The translations under genes and the position numbers were made by a program. A stretch of 64,000 nucleotides of DNA from Methylomonas sp. 11b (GTDB lineage Bacteria; Pseudomonadota; Gammaproteobacteria; Methylococcales; Methylomonadaceae). Positions 17,801 to 27,859 of the stretch are shown here, piece by piece. Below the pieces are notes generated by a model that saw only the letters and a program-made list of their open reading frames with translations, had not been told where the DNA came from and ran no database searches. Location of the stretch: assembly GCF_000515215.1 (NCBI RefSeq), contig NZ_KI911557.1, positions 3,529,741 to 3,593,740 on the forward strand, given 5' to 3'. The first letter of the stretch is position 1; each line of letters opens with the position of its first letter.

Positions 17801-18781
17801 ATGTCAACCGCCGATCTATTATCACAAGACGAAATCGATGCGTTACTGCATGGCGTGGACGACGGTGATGTCGATACAGGAGTTGATGATGACTATAGTC
17901 GGGGCACGGCTAGAGTCTACGATTTTAATAGTCAGGAACGGATTGTCCGGGGGCGGATGCCCACCTTGGAAATGGTCAATGAGCGTTTTGCTCGCCATTT
18001 CCGGATAGCGTTATTTAATTTTTTAAGGCGCGCTGCGGAAATCTCCGTTTCCGGGATTCAGGTACAGAAGTTTTCTGAATTCATTCAGGGCTTATTCGTA
18101 CCCACAAATTTGAATGTTATTCGGATGTCGCCTTTACGCGGCCGGGCATTAATCGTAATGGAACCGCGTTTGGTTTTTACCGCTGTCGATAACTTTTTCG
18201 GCGGTGGCGGTCAGTTTTATAACAAGGTTGAGGGCAGGGAGTTTACCCCAACCGAAATGCGCATTATTCGGCTGATTATCGATATGATTTTCAAGGATTT
18301 GGCTGAAGCCTGGAAGCCGGTAATGGATATCGACTTTGAATATATCAATTCGGAAGTGAATCCGCAGTTTGCTAACATCGTCAGTCCTTCGGAAATAGTG
18401 GTGATTTCCACTATCCATGTGGAGTTGGAAGGCGGCGGCGGCGATATCAATATCGCGATGCCTTATTCCATGATTGAGCCGATTAGAGAGTTGCTGGATG
18501 CGGTAACCAGCGACCGAGGTGAGGTCGATGGCCGTTGGCAAGATTCGCTAAGAGTCGAAATTATGCGTAGCGAAGTGATCGTCAACAGTAAACTGATAGA
18601 AAAAGAAATGTCTATCAGTGAAGTGATTGAACTTAAAAAGGGCGACGTGATTCCTATAGAAATGCCGGAAACCGTATTACTCGAAGTTGAAGACGTACCG
18701 GTTTTTCGAGGCAAATTGGGTCTTTCGGATGGTAACTACGCCATCGAAATTACAGAAAAAATGACGCTGGATAATATTTAA
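17801..18781 (+). CDS. fliM: Flagellar motor switch protein FliM
   Basis: 326 aa. The N-terminal peptide LLSQDEIDALLHGV is the CheY-P docking motif. The middle domain follows (RGRMPTLEMVNERFARHFR, IVMEPRLVFTAVDNFFGGGG, FTPTEMRIIRLIIDMIFKDL) and the C-terminal SpoA domain has VELKKGDVIPIEMPETVLLEVEDVPVF. It forms the C-ring with FliG and FliN and sets rotation direction. It starts immediately after the fliL stop. Confidence 0.97.
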   Translation: MSTADLLSQDEIDALLHGVDDGDVDTGVDDDYSRGTARVYDFNSQERIVRGRMPTLEMVNERFARHFRIALFNFLRRAAEISVSGIQVQKFSEFIQGLFVPTNLNVIRMSPLRGRALIVMEPRLVFTAVDNFFGGGGQFYNKVEGREFTPTEMRIIRLIIDMIFKDLAEAWKPVMDIDFEYINSEVNPQFANIVSPSEIVVISTIHVELEGGGGDINIAMPYSMIEPIRELLDAVTSDRGEVDGRWQDSLRVEIMRSEVIVNSKLIEKEMSISEVIELKKGDVIPIEMPETVLLEVEDVPVFRGKLGLSDGNYAIEITEKMTLDNI

Positions 18782-18799
18782 CAGCAGGGAAGGATAAGC

Positions 18800-19252
18800 A
18801 TGAGTGAAAACGACGAAATCGGCGACGACTGGGCCGCAGCGATGAACGAGCAAGCCGATGCTGAAGCTGATTGGGGCGACGCGCTGAAGGAACAAGCAAA
18901 CGCCGCCAAGAGCTCTCAGCAAGGTTTTGCCGCCGCCGAGTTCCCCGAGTTTAGCGAGCAAAAATCCAGAAATAACGGTCCTAGCAATGATGAAGTCAAA
19001 CTGGACGTCATTCTCGATGTGCCGGTGACGGTGTCGCTGGAGATCGGTCGAACCAAAATCAATATTCGAAATTTGTTGCAGCTAAACCAGGGCTCAGTTG
19101 TGGAGTTGGATCGTTTTGCAGGCGAACCGATGGATGTGCTGGTGAATGGTACTTTAGTCGCTCACGGCGAAGTAGTGGTGGTCAACGACAAGTTTGGTAT
19201 TCGGCTGACCGACATTATCAGTCCGTCGGAACGGGTCAGAAAGCTAGGCTGA
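18800..19252 (+). CDS. fliN: Flagellar motor switch protein FliN
   Basis: 150 aa. An Ala/Asp/Glu-rich N-terminal extension of about 65 residues, then the SpoA domain: LDVILDVPVTVSLEIGRTK, LLQLNQGSVVELDRFAGEP, VLVNGTLVAHGEVVVVNDK and FGIRLTDIISPSERVRKL. Forms the lower C-ring. The stop overlaps the fliO start (TGATG). Confidence 0.96.
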   Translation: MSENDEIGDDWAAAMNEQADAEADWGDALKEQANAAKSSQQGFAAAEFPEFSEQKSRNNGPSNDEVKLDVILDVPVTVSLEIGRTKINIRNLLQLNQGSVVELDRFAGEPMDVLVNGTLVAHGEVVVVNDKFGIRLTDIISPSERVRKLG

Positions 19253-19695
19253 TGTCTTTATCTCGCTTGGCTACCCAAATTATTTCGGTATTAATTGCAC
19301 CTGCTGTATGGGCTGACGAAACCGCTGCGTTGCCCAGGCAGACCGCGAAAGTAGTGACTTCCGGAGATGTCGCACAATGGCTGTTGGCATTGTTATTGGT
19401 ATTGGCGCTATTTTTTCTGTCGGTGTGGCTATTACGTAAAAGCGGTAGTTTGGCTTTTGTCGGTAAAAGTCAGCTAGCGGTGTTGGCCGGATTGTCGTTG
19501 GGTATGCGCGAAAAATTGGTGTTGGTTAAAGTCGGTGAGAAACAGCTACTGTTAGGTGTTAGTAGCGGACGTATCGATAAACTGCTTGAGCTCGAAGGCG
19601 ACCAGCGCTTGTTTATGAATAGCGCAGAGGGGCAGGAAACCAGCGTATTTGCCAAGAAATTGCTGCAAGTCATGCAAGGTAAGCACCATGATTAA
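19252..19695 (+). CDS. fliO: Flagellar export protein FliO
   Basis: 147 aa. A short hydrophobic N-terminus, one clear transmembrane helix at about 43-62 ([19 protein letters not shown]) and a small cytoplasmic FliO domain ([38 protein letters not shown]). It assists FliP assembly in the export gate. It shares 1 nt with fliN and overlaps fliP by 8 nt. Confidence 0.92.
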   Translation: MSLSRLATQIISVLIAPAVWADETAALPRQTAKVVTSGDVAQWLLALLLVLALFFLSVWLLRKSGSLAFVGKSQLAVLAGLSLGMREKLVLVKVGEKQLLLGVSSGRIDKLLELEGDQRLFMNSAEGQETSVFAKKLLQVMQGKHHD

Positions 19696-20434
19696 GTTGA
19701 TTTTTTCGTGCCTGATGATCAGCTTACTGTTTTTACCGGAAGTTGTTTACGCCGCAGTAGGCATAGATGCCATTACGGTGACCAGCAACCCTAAAGGCGG
19801 CGAAACCTACACGGTCACCATCCAGATTTTAGCGTTGATGACGATGCTGACCTTGTTGCCGGCATTGTTATTATCCATGACTTCGTTTACTCGCATCATG
19901 ATCGTACTGGGCCTGCTGCGCCAAGCCATAGGTGCCGCGCAAGCGCCAAGCAATCAAGTGTTATTGGGGCTATCGCTATTTCTAACTATTTTCATCATGA
20001 TGCCAGTGTTAGAAAAGGTTAATGAAACTGCTGTGCAGCCTTATATGGAAGAAAAAATTGACGCCGTAACTGCGTTGCAAAATGCCTCGGAGCCGTTCAA
20101 ACAGTTCATGCTCAAGCAAACCCGCGAGGCGGATTTGGATACCTTTGTGCGGATTTCCGGCCGCGAGCAAATCGATAAACCGGAAGATGTGCCGTTTTCC
20201 TTGTTGGTGCCGGCTTATGTGACCAGTGAGTTGAAAACTGCTTTTCAGATAGGTTTCCTGATTTTTCTGCCGTTCCTGGTCATCGATCTGGTGGTAGCCA
20301 GTGTATTGATGTCCATGGGTATGATGATGCTGTCGCCGATGATCGTCTCGTTGCCTTTCAAGATTATGTTGTTTGTGCTGGCGGACGGGTGGACCATGGT
20401 GATGGAAATGCTGGCAGCCAGCTTTTACGTATAG
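19688..20434 (+). CDS. fliP: Flagellar type III export gate protein FliP
   Basis: 248 aa from ATG 19688, which puts a cleavable signal peptide ([22 protein letters not shown]) at the N-terminus as is usual for FliP. Family motifs: [54 protein letters not shown], and [20 protein letters not shown] before the last helices. It forms the FliPQR core of the export channel. Confidence 0.96.
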   Translation: MIKLIFSCLMISLLFLPEVVYAAVGIDAITVTSNPKGGETYTVTIQILALMTMLTLLPALLLSMTSFTRIMIVLGLLRQAIGAAQAPSNQVLLGLSLFLTIFIMMPVLEKVNETAVQPYMEEKIDAVTALQNASEPFKQFMLKQTREADLDTFVRISGREQIDKPEDVPFSLLVPAYVTSELKTAFQIGFLIFLPFLVIDLVVASVLMSMGMMMLSPMIVSLPFKIMLFVLADGWTMVMEMLAASFYV

Positions 20435-20443
20435 GCCAAGCCG

Positions 20444-20716
20444 ATGATGACACCGGAAACCATCTCGGCAATAGCCCAGGACACCGTATTGATTTCCTTA
20501 AAATTAATGGGGCCCATCTTGATTGCATCCTTGGTTGTTGGTTTGCTGGTGTCCATGTTTCAGGCCGCAACCTCGATTCAAGAACAGACTCTGACCTTTA
20601 TCCCCAAGCTGGCGACTATTATCGCGGTATTGATGATAGCCGGTCCCGGCATGTTGCAAATGCTCATCGATTATTTCCAAGATTTGATGCGCGATATTCC
20701 TACGCTAATAGGATGA
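20444..20716 (+). CDS. fliQ: Flagellar type III export gate protein FliQ
   Basis: 90 aa with two transmembrane helices (LISLKLMGPILIASLVVGLL and LATIIAVLMIAGPGMLQMLI) and the family core VSMFQAATSIQEQTLTFIPK. The start is the first of two adjacent ATGs. The stop overlaps fliR (ATGA). Confidence 0.96.
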   Translation: MMTPETISAIAQDTVLISLKLMGPILIASLVVGLLVSMFQAATSIQEQTLTFIPKLATIIAVLMIAGPGMLQMLIDYFQDLMRDIPTLIG

Positions 20717-21489
20717 ACTTCGGCGAAGACGAGTTACTGCGGTATCTTGCTTCGTTTGTCTGGCCATTCTTTCGCATCAGTTCCATGTTTATCACCGTGC
20801 CGGTTTTTAGCGTCAAAGCGGTGCCGGCCAAAGTAAGATTAATCGCCAGCCTATTGATTACCTGGGTAATTATGCCGACTTTGCCGGCGATGCCGGACAT
20901 TGAAATGTTTGGCTACCAAGGGTTTCTGGTGGCGGTACAGCAGGTTGCCTTGGGCCTGACCACTGGATTTATCCTACAGATGGTTTTTTCCATAATGTTG
21001 TTTGCCGGACAGACTATCGCTTACAGCATGGGTTTGGGTTTTGCATCCATGGTCGATCCGGCAACTGGGGTGCAGGTGCCGGTGATTGCCCAATTATTTG
21101 TAATTAGCGGCAGCTTGTTATTTCTCGCGGTGGATGGTCATTTATTGCTGATCGAGATGTTGGCGCAAAGCTTCCATACTTTGCCGGTGGGTAGTATCGG
21201 TATGGATAAGACTGACTTGTGGCGGGTAATCAGTTGGAGCAGTCTGATATTTGCTGACGGCCTGCTGCTGGCCATGCCGGTGATGGCGACATTGTTATTC
21301 GTCAACATCAGTTTCGGCGTTGCGTCAAAAGCGGCGCCGCAGTTACAGATATTCGGTGTCGGTTTCCCAATCACCATCATGCTGGGTATGGGCTTAATCT
21401 GGATTGGCCTGCCGACCATGCTGGAAGGCTTTAGCGATATGCTGCACAACGGCTTCGCGCTGGTCGGTGCATTGTTGAGGTTGCAATAA
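20713..21489 (+). CDS. fliR: Flagellar type III export gate protein FliR
   Basis: 258 aa from ATG 20713, which overlaps the fliQ stop by 4 nt; a longer in-frame opening back to 20389 runs through fliP/fliQ and is not used. Family features: YLASFVWPFFRISSMFITVP, TTGFILQMVFSIMLFAGQTI, MGLGFASMVDPATGVQVPVI, DGHLLLIEMLAQSFHTLPVG and FPITIMLGMGLIWIGLPTM. It abuts flhB without a gap. Confidence 0.95.
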   Translation: MNFGEDELLRYLASFVWPFFRISSMFITVPVFSVKAVPAKVRLIASLLITWVIMPTLPAMPDIEMFGYQGFLVAVQQVALGLTTGFILQMVFSIMLFAGQTIAYSMGLGFASMVDPATGVQVPVIAQLFVISGSLLFLAVDGHLLLIEMLAQSFHTLPVGSIGMDKTDLWRVISWSSLIFADGLLLAMPVMATLLFVNISFGVASKAAPQLQIFGVGFPITIMLGMGLIWIGLPTMLEGFSDMLHNGFALVGALLRLQ

Positions 21490-22617
21490 ATGGCAGAAGA
21501 TTCCGGTCAAGATAAAACCGAAGACCCCACCGGTAAGCGACTTACCGATTCACGTAAAAAAGGCCAGGTTCCGCGGTCCAAGGAACTCAACACCTTTGTA
21601 ACATTGATTACCAGTTCGGCGCTATTTTTCTATTTCGGGCAAGGTATGTGGCGTAGCATGCTGGAGATGATGAGGCATCCCTTGCAGTTGTCGCGGGAGG
21701 CTGTGTTCGATCCGGCGACGCCTTTGATTTATTTGAAGGCGGCGTTTGCCGAAGGTTTGTGGGTAATTCTGCCGTTTTTGGTGGTATTGGTGGTTGCCGA
21801 TTTGGCTGCGGCGATGATGTTGGGCGGTTGGAACTTTACCAGCGAAGCCTTCGAGGTGAAGTTTTCCAAGCTGAATCCGCTGACCGGGATAAAAAAAATC
21901 ATCGGAATTCAAGGCTTGGTCGAACTGGTCAAGGCCATCATCAAAACCATACTGGTTGCGATTGTCTCCTGGAATTTGTTCAAACTGTACTTCGACGATT
22001 TTATGGGTTTGAGCCGCTTGCCCCTCGATCAAGCCATCCATCATGTCGGCGATATTATTTCCTTCTGTTTGGTGATTTTAAGCGCTACCTTTTTGCTGTT
22101 GGTGATGCTGGATGCGCCCTATCAATTGTGGAATCACCAGCGCCAATTGAAAATGACCAAGCAGGAGGTTCGCGATGAAGCCAAGGATCAAGAGGGTAAT
22201 CCGGAAGTTAAAGGCAAAATTCGCAGGATGCAGATGGAGGCCGCACAACGGCGGATGATGGATGCAGTGCCTAGTGCCGATGTCATCGTCACCAACCCCA
22301 CCCATTTCGCGGTAGCCTTAAAATATGATCAGAGCGGCAATGGCGCGCCCTTGCTGGTTGCCAAAGGTACCGATTTGGTAGCCGCGCAGATTCGGCAACT
22401 GGCAATGGCCTCGCAAGTACCCTTGGTCGCAGCCCCTTCGCTGGCGAGAGCTTTATATTATTCCACCGACCTGAATCAGGAAATACCGCGCGGCTTATTC
22501 TTAGCGGTCGCCCAAGTATTGGCCTACGTTTTTCAATTACGGGCTTCGACGCAATACGGCTGGAACAAACCGGTTCCACCCACCGATGTGCAAGTACCCG
22601 ACGACTTTAAGCAATAG
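21490..22617 (+). CDS. flhB: Flagellar export switch protein FlhB
   Basis: 375 aa. N-terminal EDPTGKRLTDSRKKGQVPRS, four transmembrane helices, and the cytoplasmic domain with the autocleavage motif NPTH at residues 269-272 (DVIVTNPTHFAVALKYD), then APLLVAKGTDLVAAQIRQLA. It switches export specificity from rod/hook to filament substrates. Directly follows fliR. Confidence 0.97.
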   Translation: MAEDSGQDKTEDPTGKRLTDSRKKGQVPRSKELNTFVTLITSSALFFYFGQGMWRSMLEMMRHPLQLSREAVFDPATPLIYLKAAFAEGLWVILPFLVVLVVADLAAAMMLGGWNFTSEAFEVKFSKLNPLTGIKKIIGIQGLVELVKAIIKTILVAIVSWNLFKLYFDDFMGLSRLPLDQAIHHVGDIISFCLVILSATFLLLVMLDAPYQLWNHQRQLKMTKQEVRDEAKDQEGNPEVKGKIRRMQMEAAQRRMMDAVPSADVIVTNPTHFAVALKYDQSGNGAPLLVAKGTDLVAAQIRQLAMASQVPLVAAPSLARALYYSTDLNQEIPRGLFLAVAQVLAYVFQLRASTQYGWNKPVPPTDVQVPDDFKQ

Positions 22618-22636
22618 CCCGGTATCGAACTGAATT

Positions 22637-24742
22637 ATGGATTTTACGAAACTACTCAACGCACTGAAAGCATTGACCGGCTTGGGCTTGGGTGCGCCAC
22701 TGTTGATTGTGATGTTGCTGGCATTGTTGATCTTGCCGCTGCCGCCGTTTGTGCTGGATTTGTTTTTTACCTTCAATATTGCGTTCTCGCTGATTATCCT
22801 GCTGGTGGTGATTTACACCCTCAAACCGTTGGAGTTTGCGTCCTTCCCCACTGTGATTTTGGTGGCAACCTTGTTGCGGCTGTCCTTGAACGTGGCTTCC
22901 ACCCGGGTGGTGTTGATTCGCGGCCATGAGGGTGGGGATGCCGCCGGCAAAGTGATCGAAGCCTTCGGTTCGTTCGTCATCGGCGGCAATTTTGCGGTGG
23001 GTATCGTAGTGTTTGCGATTTTGGTTGTCATCAATTTTATGGTGGTAACCAAAGGTGCCGGACGGGTAGCGGAGGTGAGCGCCCGTTTTACCTTGGACGC
23101 GATGCCGGGCAAGCAGATGGCTATCGACGCCGATTTGAATTCCGGGTTGATCAACCAAGATGAAGCTCGTGCCCGCCGCGAAGAAGTGGCTGCCGAAGCC
23201 GATTTTTACGGATCGATGGATGGCGCCAGTAAATTCGTGCGCGGCGACGCGGTAGCGGGCATCATCATTTTGTTCGTAAACATGATAGGCGGCTTGGCGA
23301 TAGGCGTGGGCCAGCACGGCATGAGCTTCGCCGATGCCGCCAATGTGTATGTGTTACTGACCATCGGCGACGGATTGGTGGCGCAGATTCCATCGCTATT
23401 ATTATCGGTCGCTGCCGCGATGGTGGTCACTCGGGTTCGCGGCAGCAAGCAGGACATCGGCAAGCAGTTGAGTTCGCAACTGTTCGAAGATCCGCGCACG
23501 CTGCTGGTCACTGCGGCGGTTATGGGCATCTTAGGCATCATTCCCGGCATGCCGAATCTAGTGTTCATCTTGCTGGCGTTGACACTGGTCGGCGGTGCTT
23601 ATCTTATCGACAGACGCCGTAAGCTGGAGGAAGAAAAAGCCCTGGAAATGGAACGCATCGTCTCGCCGCAACAGCTGGCGAAAACCGAGATCAAGGAATT
23701 AGGCTGGGACGATGTGATGCCGGTCGATGCGATTGGTCTGGAAGTGGGGTATCGCTTGATTCCGCTAGTAGATAGAAATCAGGGAGGGCAATTAATGACG
23801 CGCATCAAGGGCGTGCGCAAGAAATTGTCGCAAGAGCTGGGGTTTCTAATTCCTTCGGTGCATATTCGGGACAACCTGGATTTGTCGCCTACCGAATACC
23901 GGATTTCCTTGATGGGGGTGAGCGTCGGCGAAGCCAATATCATGCCCGAGAAAGAAATGGCGATTAACCCAGGCCGGGTGTTCGGCACATTGCAAGGCGC
24001 GCCTTGTAAAGACCCGGCTTTTGGCTTGGATGCTATCTGGATCGATGCCAATCAAAAAGACCAGGCGCAAACTCTGGGTTACACGGTAGTCGATCCCAGC
24101 ACCGTGGTTGCCACGCATCTCAGTCATATTCTGCAAAGCAATGCGCACGAATTGTTTGGTTACGAAGAGGCGCAGCAGTTACTGGATAATTTGTCCAAAG
24201 TGGCACCGAAGCTGGTCGAGGATCTGGTACCGAAAACCTTGCCCTTGGGTATTTTGGTGAAGGTTTTACAAAATTTGCTGCAAGAGCGGGTTTCGATTCG
24301 CGATTTACGGACCATCGCCGAAACTTTGGCGGAGTACGGGGTGAAGAGTCAAGATCCGGACATCTTGACTTCGGCGGTACGGGCGGCCTTGGGGCGCTCA
24401 ATTGTCCATGAAATCAATGGCGTACAGACGGAAATCCCGGTTATTACGCTCGATCCAGGGTTGGAACAGATATTGCATAGGTCATTGCAGACGGCGGGCG
24501 AAGGTGGTGCGGGTTTAGAGCCTGGCTTGGCCGAGCAGATGCACAAATCCCTGGAGGAAAGTGCGCAAAGGATGGAAATGGAAGGACAAACCGCAGTATT
24601 GTTGGTGTCCTCTTATATCCGCCCCTGGTTGGCTCGCTTCGTTCGTCATTCGATATCCGGCTTACATGTGCTGGCCTATAATGAAATCCCGCAAGATCGG
24701 CAGATCCGAGTGGTTTCCACAGTGGGACAGCGTGGACAATAA
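22637..24742 (+). CDS. flhA: Flagellar export gate protein FlhA
   Basis: 701 aa. An eight-helix membrane domain (LILPLPPFVLDLFFTFNIAF; FASFPTVILVATLLRLSLNV), the conserved FHIPEP loop (AGRVAEVSARFTLDAMPGKQ, QMAIDADLNSGLI, RREEVAAEADFYGSMDGASK) and a large cytoplasmic domain. It energises protein export and docks chaperone-substrate complexes. Separated from flhB by 19 bp; Pseudomonas carries extra genes here, this genome does not. Confidence 0.97.
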   Translation: MDFTKLLNALKALTGLGLGAPLLIVMLLALLILPLPPFVLDLFFTFNIAFSLIILLVVIYTLKPLEFASFPTVILVATLLRLSLNVASTRVVLIRGHEGGDAAGKVIEAFGSFVIGGNFAVGIVVFAILVVINFMVVTKGAGRVAEVSARFTLDAMPGKQMAIDADLNSGLINQDEARARREEVAAEADFYGSMDGASKFVRGDAVAGIIILFVNMIGGLAIGVGQHGMSFADAANVYVLLTIGDGLVAQIPSLLLSVAAAMVVTRVRGSKQDIGKQLSSQLFEDPRTLLVTAAVMGILGIIPGMPNLVFILLALTLVGGAYLIDRRRKLEEEKALEMERIVSPQQLAKTEIKELGWDDVMPVDAIGLEVGYRLIPLVDRNQGGQLMTRIKGVRKKLSQELGFLIPSVHIRDNLDLSPTEYRISLMGVSVGEANIMPEKEMAINPGRVFGTLQGAPCKDPAFGLDAIWIDANQKDQAQTLGYTVVDPSTVVATHLSHILQSNAHELFGYEEAQQLLDNLSKVAPKLVEDLVPKTLPLGILVKVLQNLLQERVSIRDLRTIAETLAEYGVKSQDPDILTSAVRAALGRSIVHEINGVQTEIPVITLDPGLEQILHRSLQTAGEGGAGLEPGLAEQMHKSLEESAQRMEMEGQTAVLLVSSYIRPWLARFVRHSISGLHVLAYNEIPQDRQIRVVSTVGQRGQ

Positions 24743-24757
24743 AACAGAGGTTGCGCG

Positions 24758-26164
24758 ATGAAAATTAAACGCTTTTTTGCAGCAGACATACGGCAGGCCA
24801 TGCGCATGGTCAAAGAAGAATTGGGCGCCGATGCAGTGATTATGTCCAACCGTTCGGTGGATGGCGGCGTGGAAATCGTGGCGGCCCGCGACTTTGACGA
24901 GCAGGTCATTCATAAAAATCTCAAGCAACGCGAAGATGAAAAATCGCCGCCTAATGAAGTTAAAAAAGTCGATTTGCCTGATCTCGAAGCCGAAAAAAAA
25001 TCGTTGCATGTTTTAAGCAGCGCCAGAAAACGCGGCGCAGAAGGCAGTATTCCGGAAAATCCGATACGCCGTAATCTGGATCAATACGTCGGTTATGCCG
25101 AAAAACTCCAGGTCGGTCATAACAACGCGCAGAAAATCTCCGAAAAAGTTCGCCAAGTCGAAAAACCAGCGTGGGCGAATGCCGATCCAAAATTAAAACC
25201 GTTGACCGAGCCGCGTCCGGTGCAAGCGCACAATGGCGATAAATTCATCGACGAAATGCGTGCGGAAATGAAAGAACTGCGGACCATGTTGGATAGTAAG
25301 CTGTCGAATATAGTCATGCAAATGCCCCAACACGGACTACCTTTACACGACGATTTGCGTGATCGGATGCTGGAGTGCGGCTTCTCGAAAAATTTGGCGG
25401 GCAAGATAGCCAACCGGCTTGGTAGTCATAAACAATTCGATTTGGCCATCGGCAAAGCCCAGGAAATGTTAGCTAGACTCGTGCCGATAGCCGATGACAA
25501 CTTGCTGGATCAAGGCGGTATTGCTGCATTGGTCGGCTCGACCGGCGTTGGTAAAACCACGACAGTCGCTAAGTTGGCCGCTCAGTTTATTTTAAAACAC
25601 GGCTCCCGGCAGATTGCGCTGATTACCACGGACAATTATCGGATCGGTGCCCACGAGCAAATCAATACTTACGGCAGAATCCTGGATGTGCCGGTCAGAG
25701 TGGCGGGCGATGCGGAGGAATTGCGCAGGCATATCAATAGTTTTTCCGACAAACGCCTGATTTTGATCGACACCGCCGGCATGAGTCAGCGCGATATGCG
25801 CTTGGCGGAGCAGCTGAAAACCTTGCAACATGGCGATTTGCCTATACGCTCCTATTTGGTGATGTCCGCCACCACGCAATATAAAGCAATGCTGGAAATT
25901 ATGGACGCGTTCCGAATACTCGAACCACAAGCGACTATACTAACGAAGTTTGATGAGGCAGTTAGCAAAGGTACCGCGTTGTCGGCGATTATCGAGCGGC
26001 GAATGCCATTGTCATTTATCACTGACGGTCAGCAGGTTCCAGAGGATATTTACTTACCCGATGCCAACGGTTTGATTCAGCAGTGTATGGAAAATGTCGA
26101 TCAGGACCATGGCTATGGCGACGACGTGAATGTTGAAGATTGGCTGGCGGAAAGCCATGCATAA
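24758..26164 (+). CDS. flhF: SRP-type GTPase FlhF, flagellar placement
   Basis: 468 aa. N-terminal B-like domain (MKIKRFFAADIRQAMRMVKE, LGADAVIMSNRSVDGGVEIV), a charged linker, then the NG domain with P-loop GSTGVGKTT at 260-268, LITTDNYRIGAHEQINTYGR, LILIDTAGMSQRD and the specificity motif TKFDEA. It marks the cell pole for flagellum assembly. The stop overlaps the fleN start by 8 nt. Confidence 0.96.
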   Translation: MKIKRFFAADIRQAMRMVKEELGADAVIMSNRSVDGGVEIVAARDFDEQVIHKNLKQREDEKSPPNEVKKVDLPDLEAEKKSLHVLSSARKRGAEGSIPENPIRRNLDQYVGYAEKLQVGHNNAQKISEKVRQVEKPAWANADPKLKPLTEPRPVQAHNGDKFIDEMRAEMKELRTMLDSKLSNIVMQMPQHGLPLHDDLRDRMLECGFSKNLAGKIANRLGSHKQFDLAIGKAQEMLARLVPIADDNLLDQGGIAALVGSTGVGKTTTVAKLAAQFILKHGSRQIALITTDNYRIGAHEQINTYGRILDVPVRVAGDAEELRRHINSFSDKRLILIDTAGMSQRDMRLAEQLKTLQHGDLPIRSYLVMSATTQYKAMLEIMDAFRILEPQATILTKFDEAVSKGTALSAIIERRMPLSFITDGQQVPEDIYLPDANGLIQQCMENVDQDHGYGDDVNVEDWLAESHA

Positions 26165-27029
26165 GTCATTCGATCAGGCAGCTGGAATTAGACAAATGAG
26201 ACATATGAAACCGGTGCGAGTAATCGCTGTAACAAGTGGCAAGGGTGGGGTTGGTAAAACCAATCTTTCCGTGAATATCGGCGTGGCGCTGTCCAAAATG
26301 GGCAGGCGCGTGGCGATACTCGATGCCGATATGGGCTTGGCTAATGTCGATATTTTGTTGGGGATGTTTCCCGAATTCAATTTGTCGCATGTATTGAGCG
26401 GCGAAAAAAGTCTGAAGGAAATCATGATGACCGGGCCTTCCGGGCTAAAAATCATTCCGGCTTCGTCGGGTATTCAGCGGATGTCCGATTTGTCGAGTAT
26501 CGAGCAAGCCGGCGTGATAAGGGCTTTTAGCGAAATCGACCGAGAGTTGGATGTGTTGATCGTCGATACCGCTGCCGGTATTTCGGCAAGCGTGGTGAAT
26601 TTTGCCCGTGCTTGTCAGGAAATCATTGTGGTGGTTTGCGATGAGCCGACTTCACTGGCCGACGCCTATGCTTACATCAAATTGTTGAATAGAGATTACG
26701 GGCTTAACAGCTTTCACATCATTACGAATATGGTGCAGTCCGCAGAACATGGACAGGCTTTGTTCAATAAGTTGAGTAAAGTGACGGACCGTTATTTGGA
26801 TGTGGCCTTGCAGTTTGTCGGCGCAGTACCGCAGGACGAATATTTGAAAAAGTCCGTGCAAAAGCAAACCCCGGTGGTGGAAGCGTTCCCGCAAAGTAAA
26901 GCGGCACTGGCCATCAAGAATCTGGCGCGGAAAATCGACAGCTGGCCCATCAAGCCCAAAGCGGGCGGCTACCTGGAGTTTTTTGTCGAACGGATGATCC
27001 AGTACAGCGCGAAAGAGGATGTTGCATGA
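26157..27029 (+). CDS. fleN: MinD-like ATPase FleN/FlhG, flagellar number control
   Basis: 290 aa from ATG 26157 (MHKSFDQAAGIRQ...), the form of N-terminus seen in FleN; an in-frame start at 26130 and later ATGs are alternatives. Deviant Walker A VTSGKGGVGKTNLSVN, then VAILDADMGLANVDILLG and LDVLIVDTAAGISASVVNFA. With FlhF it limits flagella to one per pole, and in Pseudomonas it also restrains the FleQ activator. Ends overlapping fliA by 4 nt. Confidence 0.95.
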   Translation: MHKSFDQAAGIRQMRHMKPVRVIAVTSGKGGVGKTNLSVNIGVALSKMGRRVAILDADMGLANVDILLGMFPEFNLSHVLSGEKSLKEIMMTGPSGLKIIPASSGIQRMSDLSSIEQAGVIRAFSEIDRELDVLIVDTAAGISASVVNFARACQEIIVVVCDEPTSLADAYAYIKLLNRDYGLNSFHIITNMVQSAEHGQALFNKLSKVTDRYLDVALQFVGAVPQDEYLKKSVQKQTPVVEAFPQSKAALAIKNLARKIDSWPIKPKAGGYLEFFVERMIQYSAKEDVA

Positions 27030-27772
27030 GCGGAGCGGCAATGTATGCTGCCGTGCAGGCTGGAAATGTTGATGCTTTAGTCATTCAACATGCGCCGCTG
27101 GTAAAACGCATTGCCTACCACTTGATGGGCCGGTTGCCCGATACGGTGCAGCTTGATGATTTGATTCAATCCGGCATGCTGGGTTTGCTGGAAGCTCTGA
27201 AACATTACGATGCCGGCCAGGGTGCCAGCTTTGATACTTACGCCGGCATCCGCATTCGCGGGGCTATGCTGGATGAATTGCGCCGTTCGGATTGGACGCC
27301 TCGTTCGGTGCACAAGAAAGCCCGGATGGTGGCGGAGGCGATACGCGAGGTTGAAAACCATCTGGGTCGCGACGCCAAGGATACCGAAGTGGCCGGGCAT
27401 ATGGGTATCGATCTGACCGAATACCATCATATTCTGCAAGACGCGGTGTCTTGCAAGACCTTTAGCGTCGAAGAATTGGTGCAAGGCGAAGACAGCGTCA
27501 TTGACGATGTGCACGGCAATCAGCAGCCGGATGAGGTGCTGATCCAACAGAATTTTCAAAAAGCCCTGGCCAAGGCCATCTCGGAATTACCGGAACGGGA
27601 GCGCTTGGTGATATCGCTGTATTACGACGAAGAGCTGAATTTGCGTGAGATTGGCAAGGTGCTTGATGTCAGCGAATCGCGGGTTAGCCAAATTTGTAGT
27701 CAGGCGATGTTGCGCTTACGCGCTAGACTTGCGGATTGGGTGGAAGGGAAAGATAATGAAAAGTGCAGCTAA
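27026..27772 (+). CDS. fliA: RNA polymerase sigma-28 factor FliA
   Basis: 248 aa. Region 2 (IAYHLMGRLPDTVQLDDLIQ, GMLGLLEALKHYDAGQGASF, DTYAGIRIRGAMLDELRRSD), region 3 (TPRSVHKKARMVAEAIREVE) and region 4 (ELPERERLVISLYYDEELNL, VLDVSESRVSQICSQAMLRL). It drives late flagellar and chemotaxis genes. Translationally coupled to fleN by ATGA. Confidence 0.97.
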   Translation: MSGAAMYAAVQAGNVDALVIQHAPLVKRIAYHLMGRLPDTVQLDDLIQSGMLGLLEALKHYDAGQGASFDTYAGIRIRGAMLDELRRSDWTPRSVHKKARMVAEAIREVENHLGRDAKDTEVAGHMGIDLTEYHHILQDAVSCKTFSVEELVQGEDSVIDDVHGNQQPDEVLIQQNFQKALAKAISELPERERLVISLYYDEELNLREIGKVLDVSESRVSQICSQAMLRLRARLADWVEGKDNEKCS

Positions 27773-27859
27773 TATGTGGTTATTGCAGGAATTTTTCGCA
27801 ATTATTAGCCACAAATTAGAGGTTTCTTAACAATAAAGTAATCTGGGTGGAGATTATCC

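Noticed and set aside
22652..23317. 221-codon open frame antisense to flhA
   Set aside because: His/Gln-rich, no start signals, wholly within a conserved essential gene.
27773..27859. Imperfect stem between fliA and cheY as a terminator
   Set aside because: Pairing is interrupted and there is no T-run after it; mentioned only as possible partial separation.
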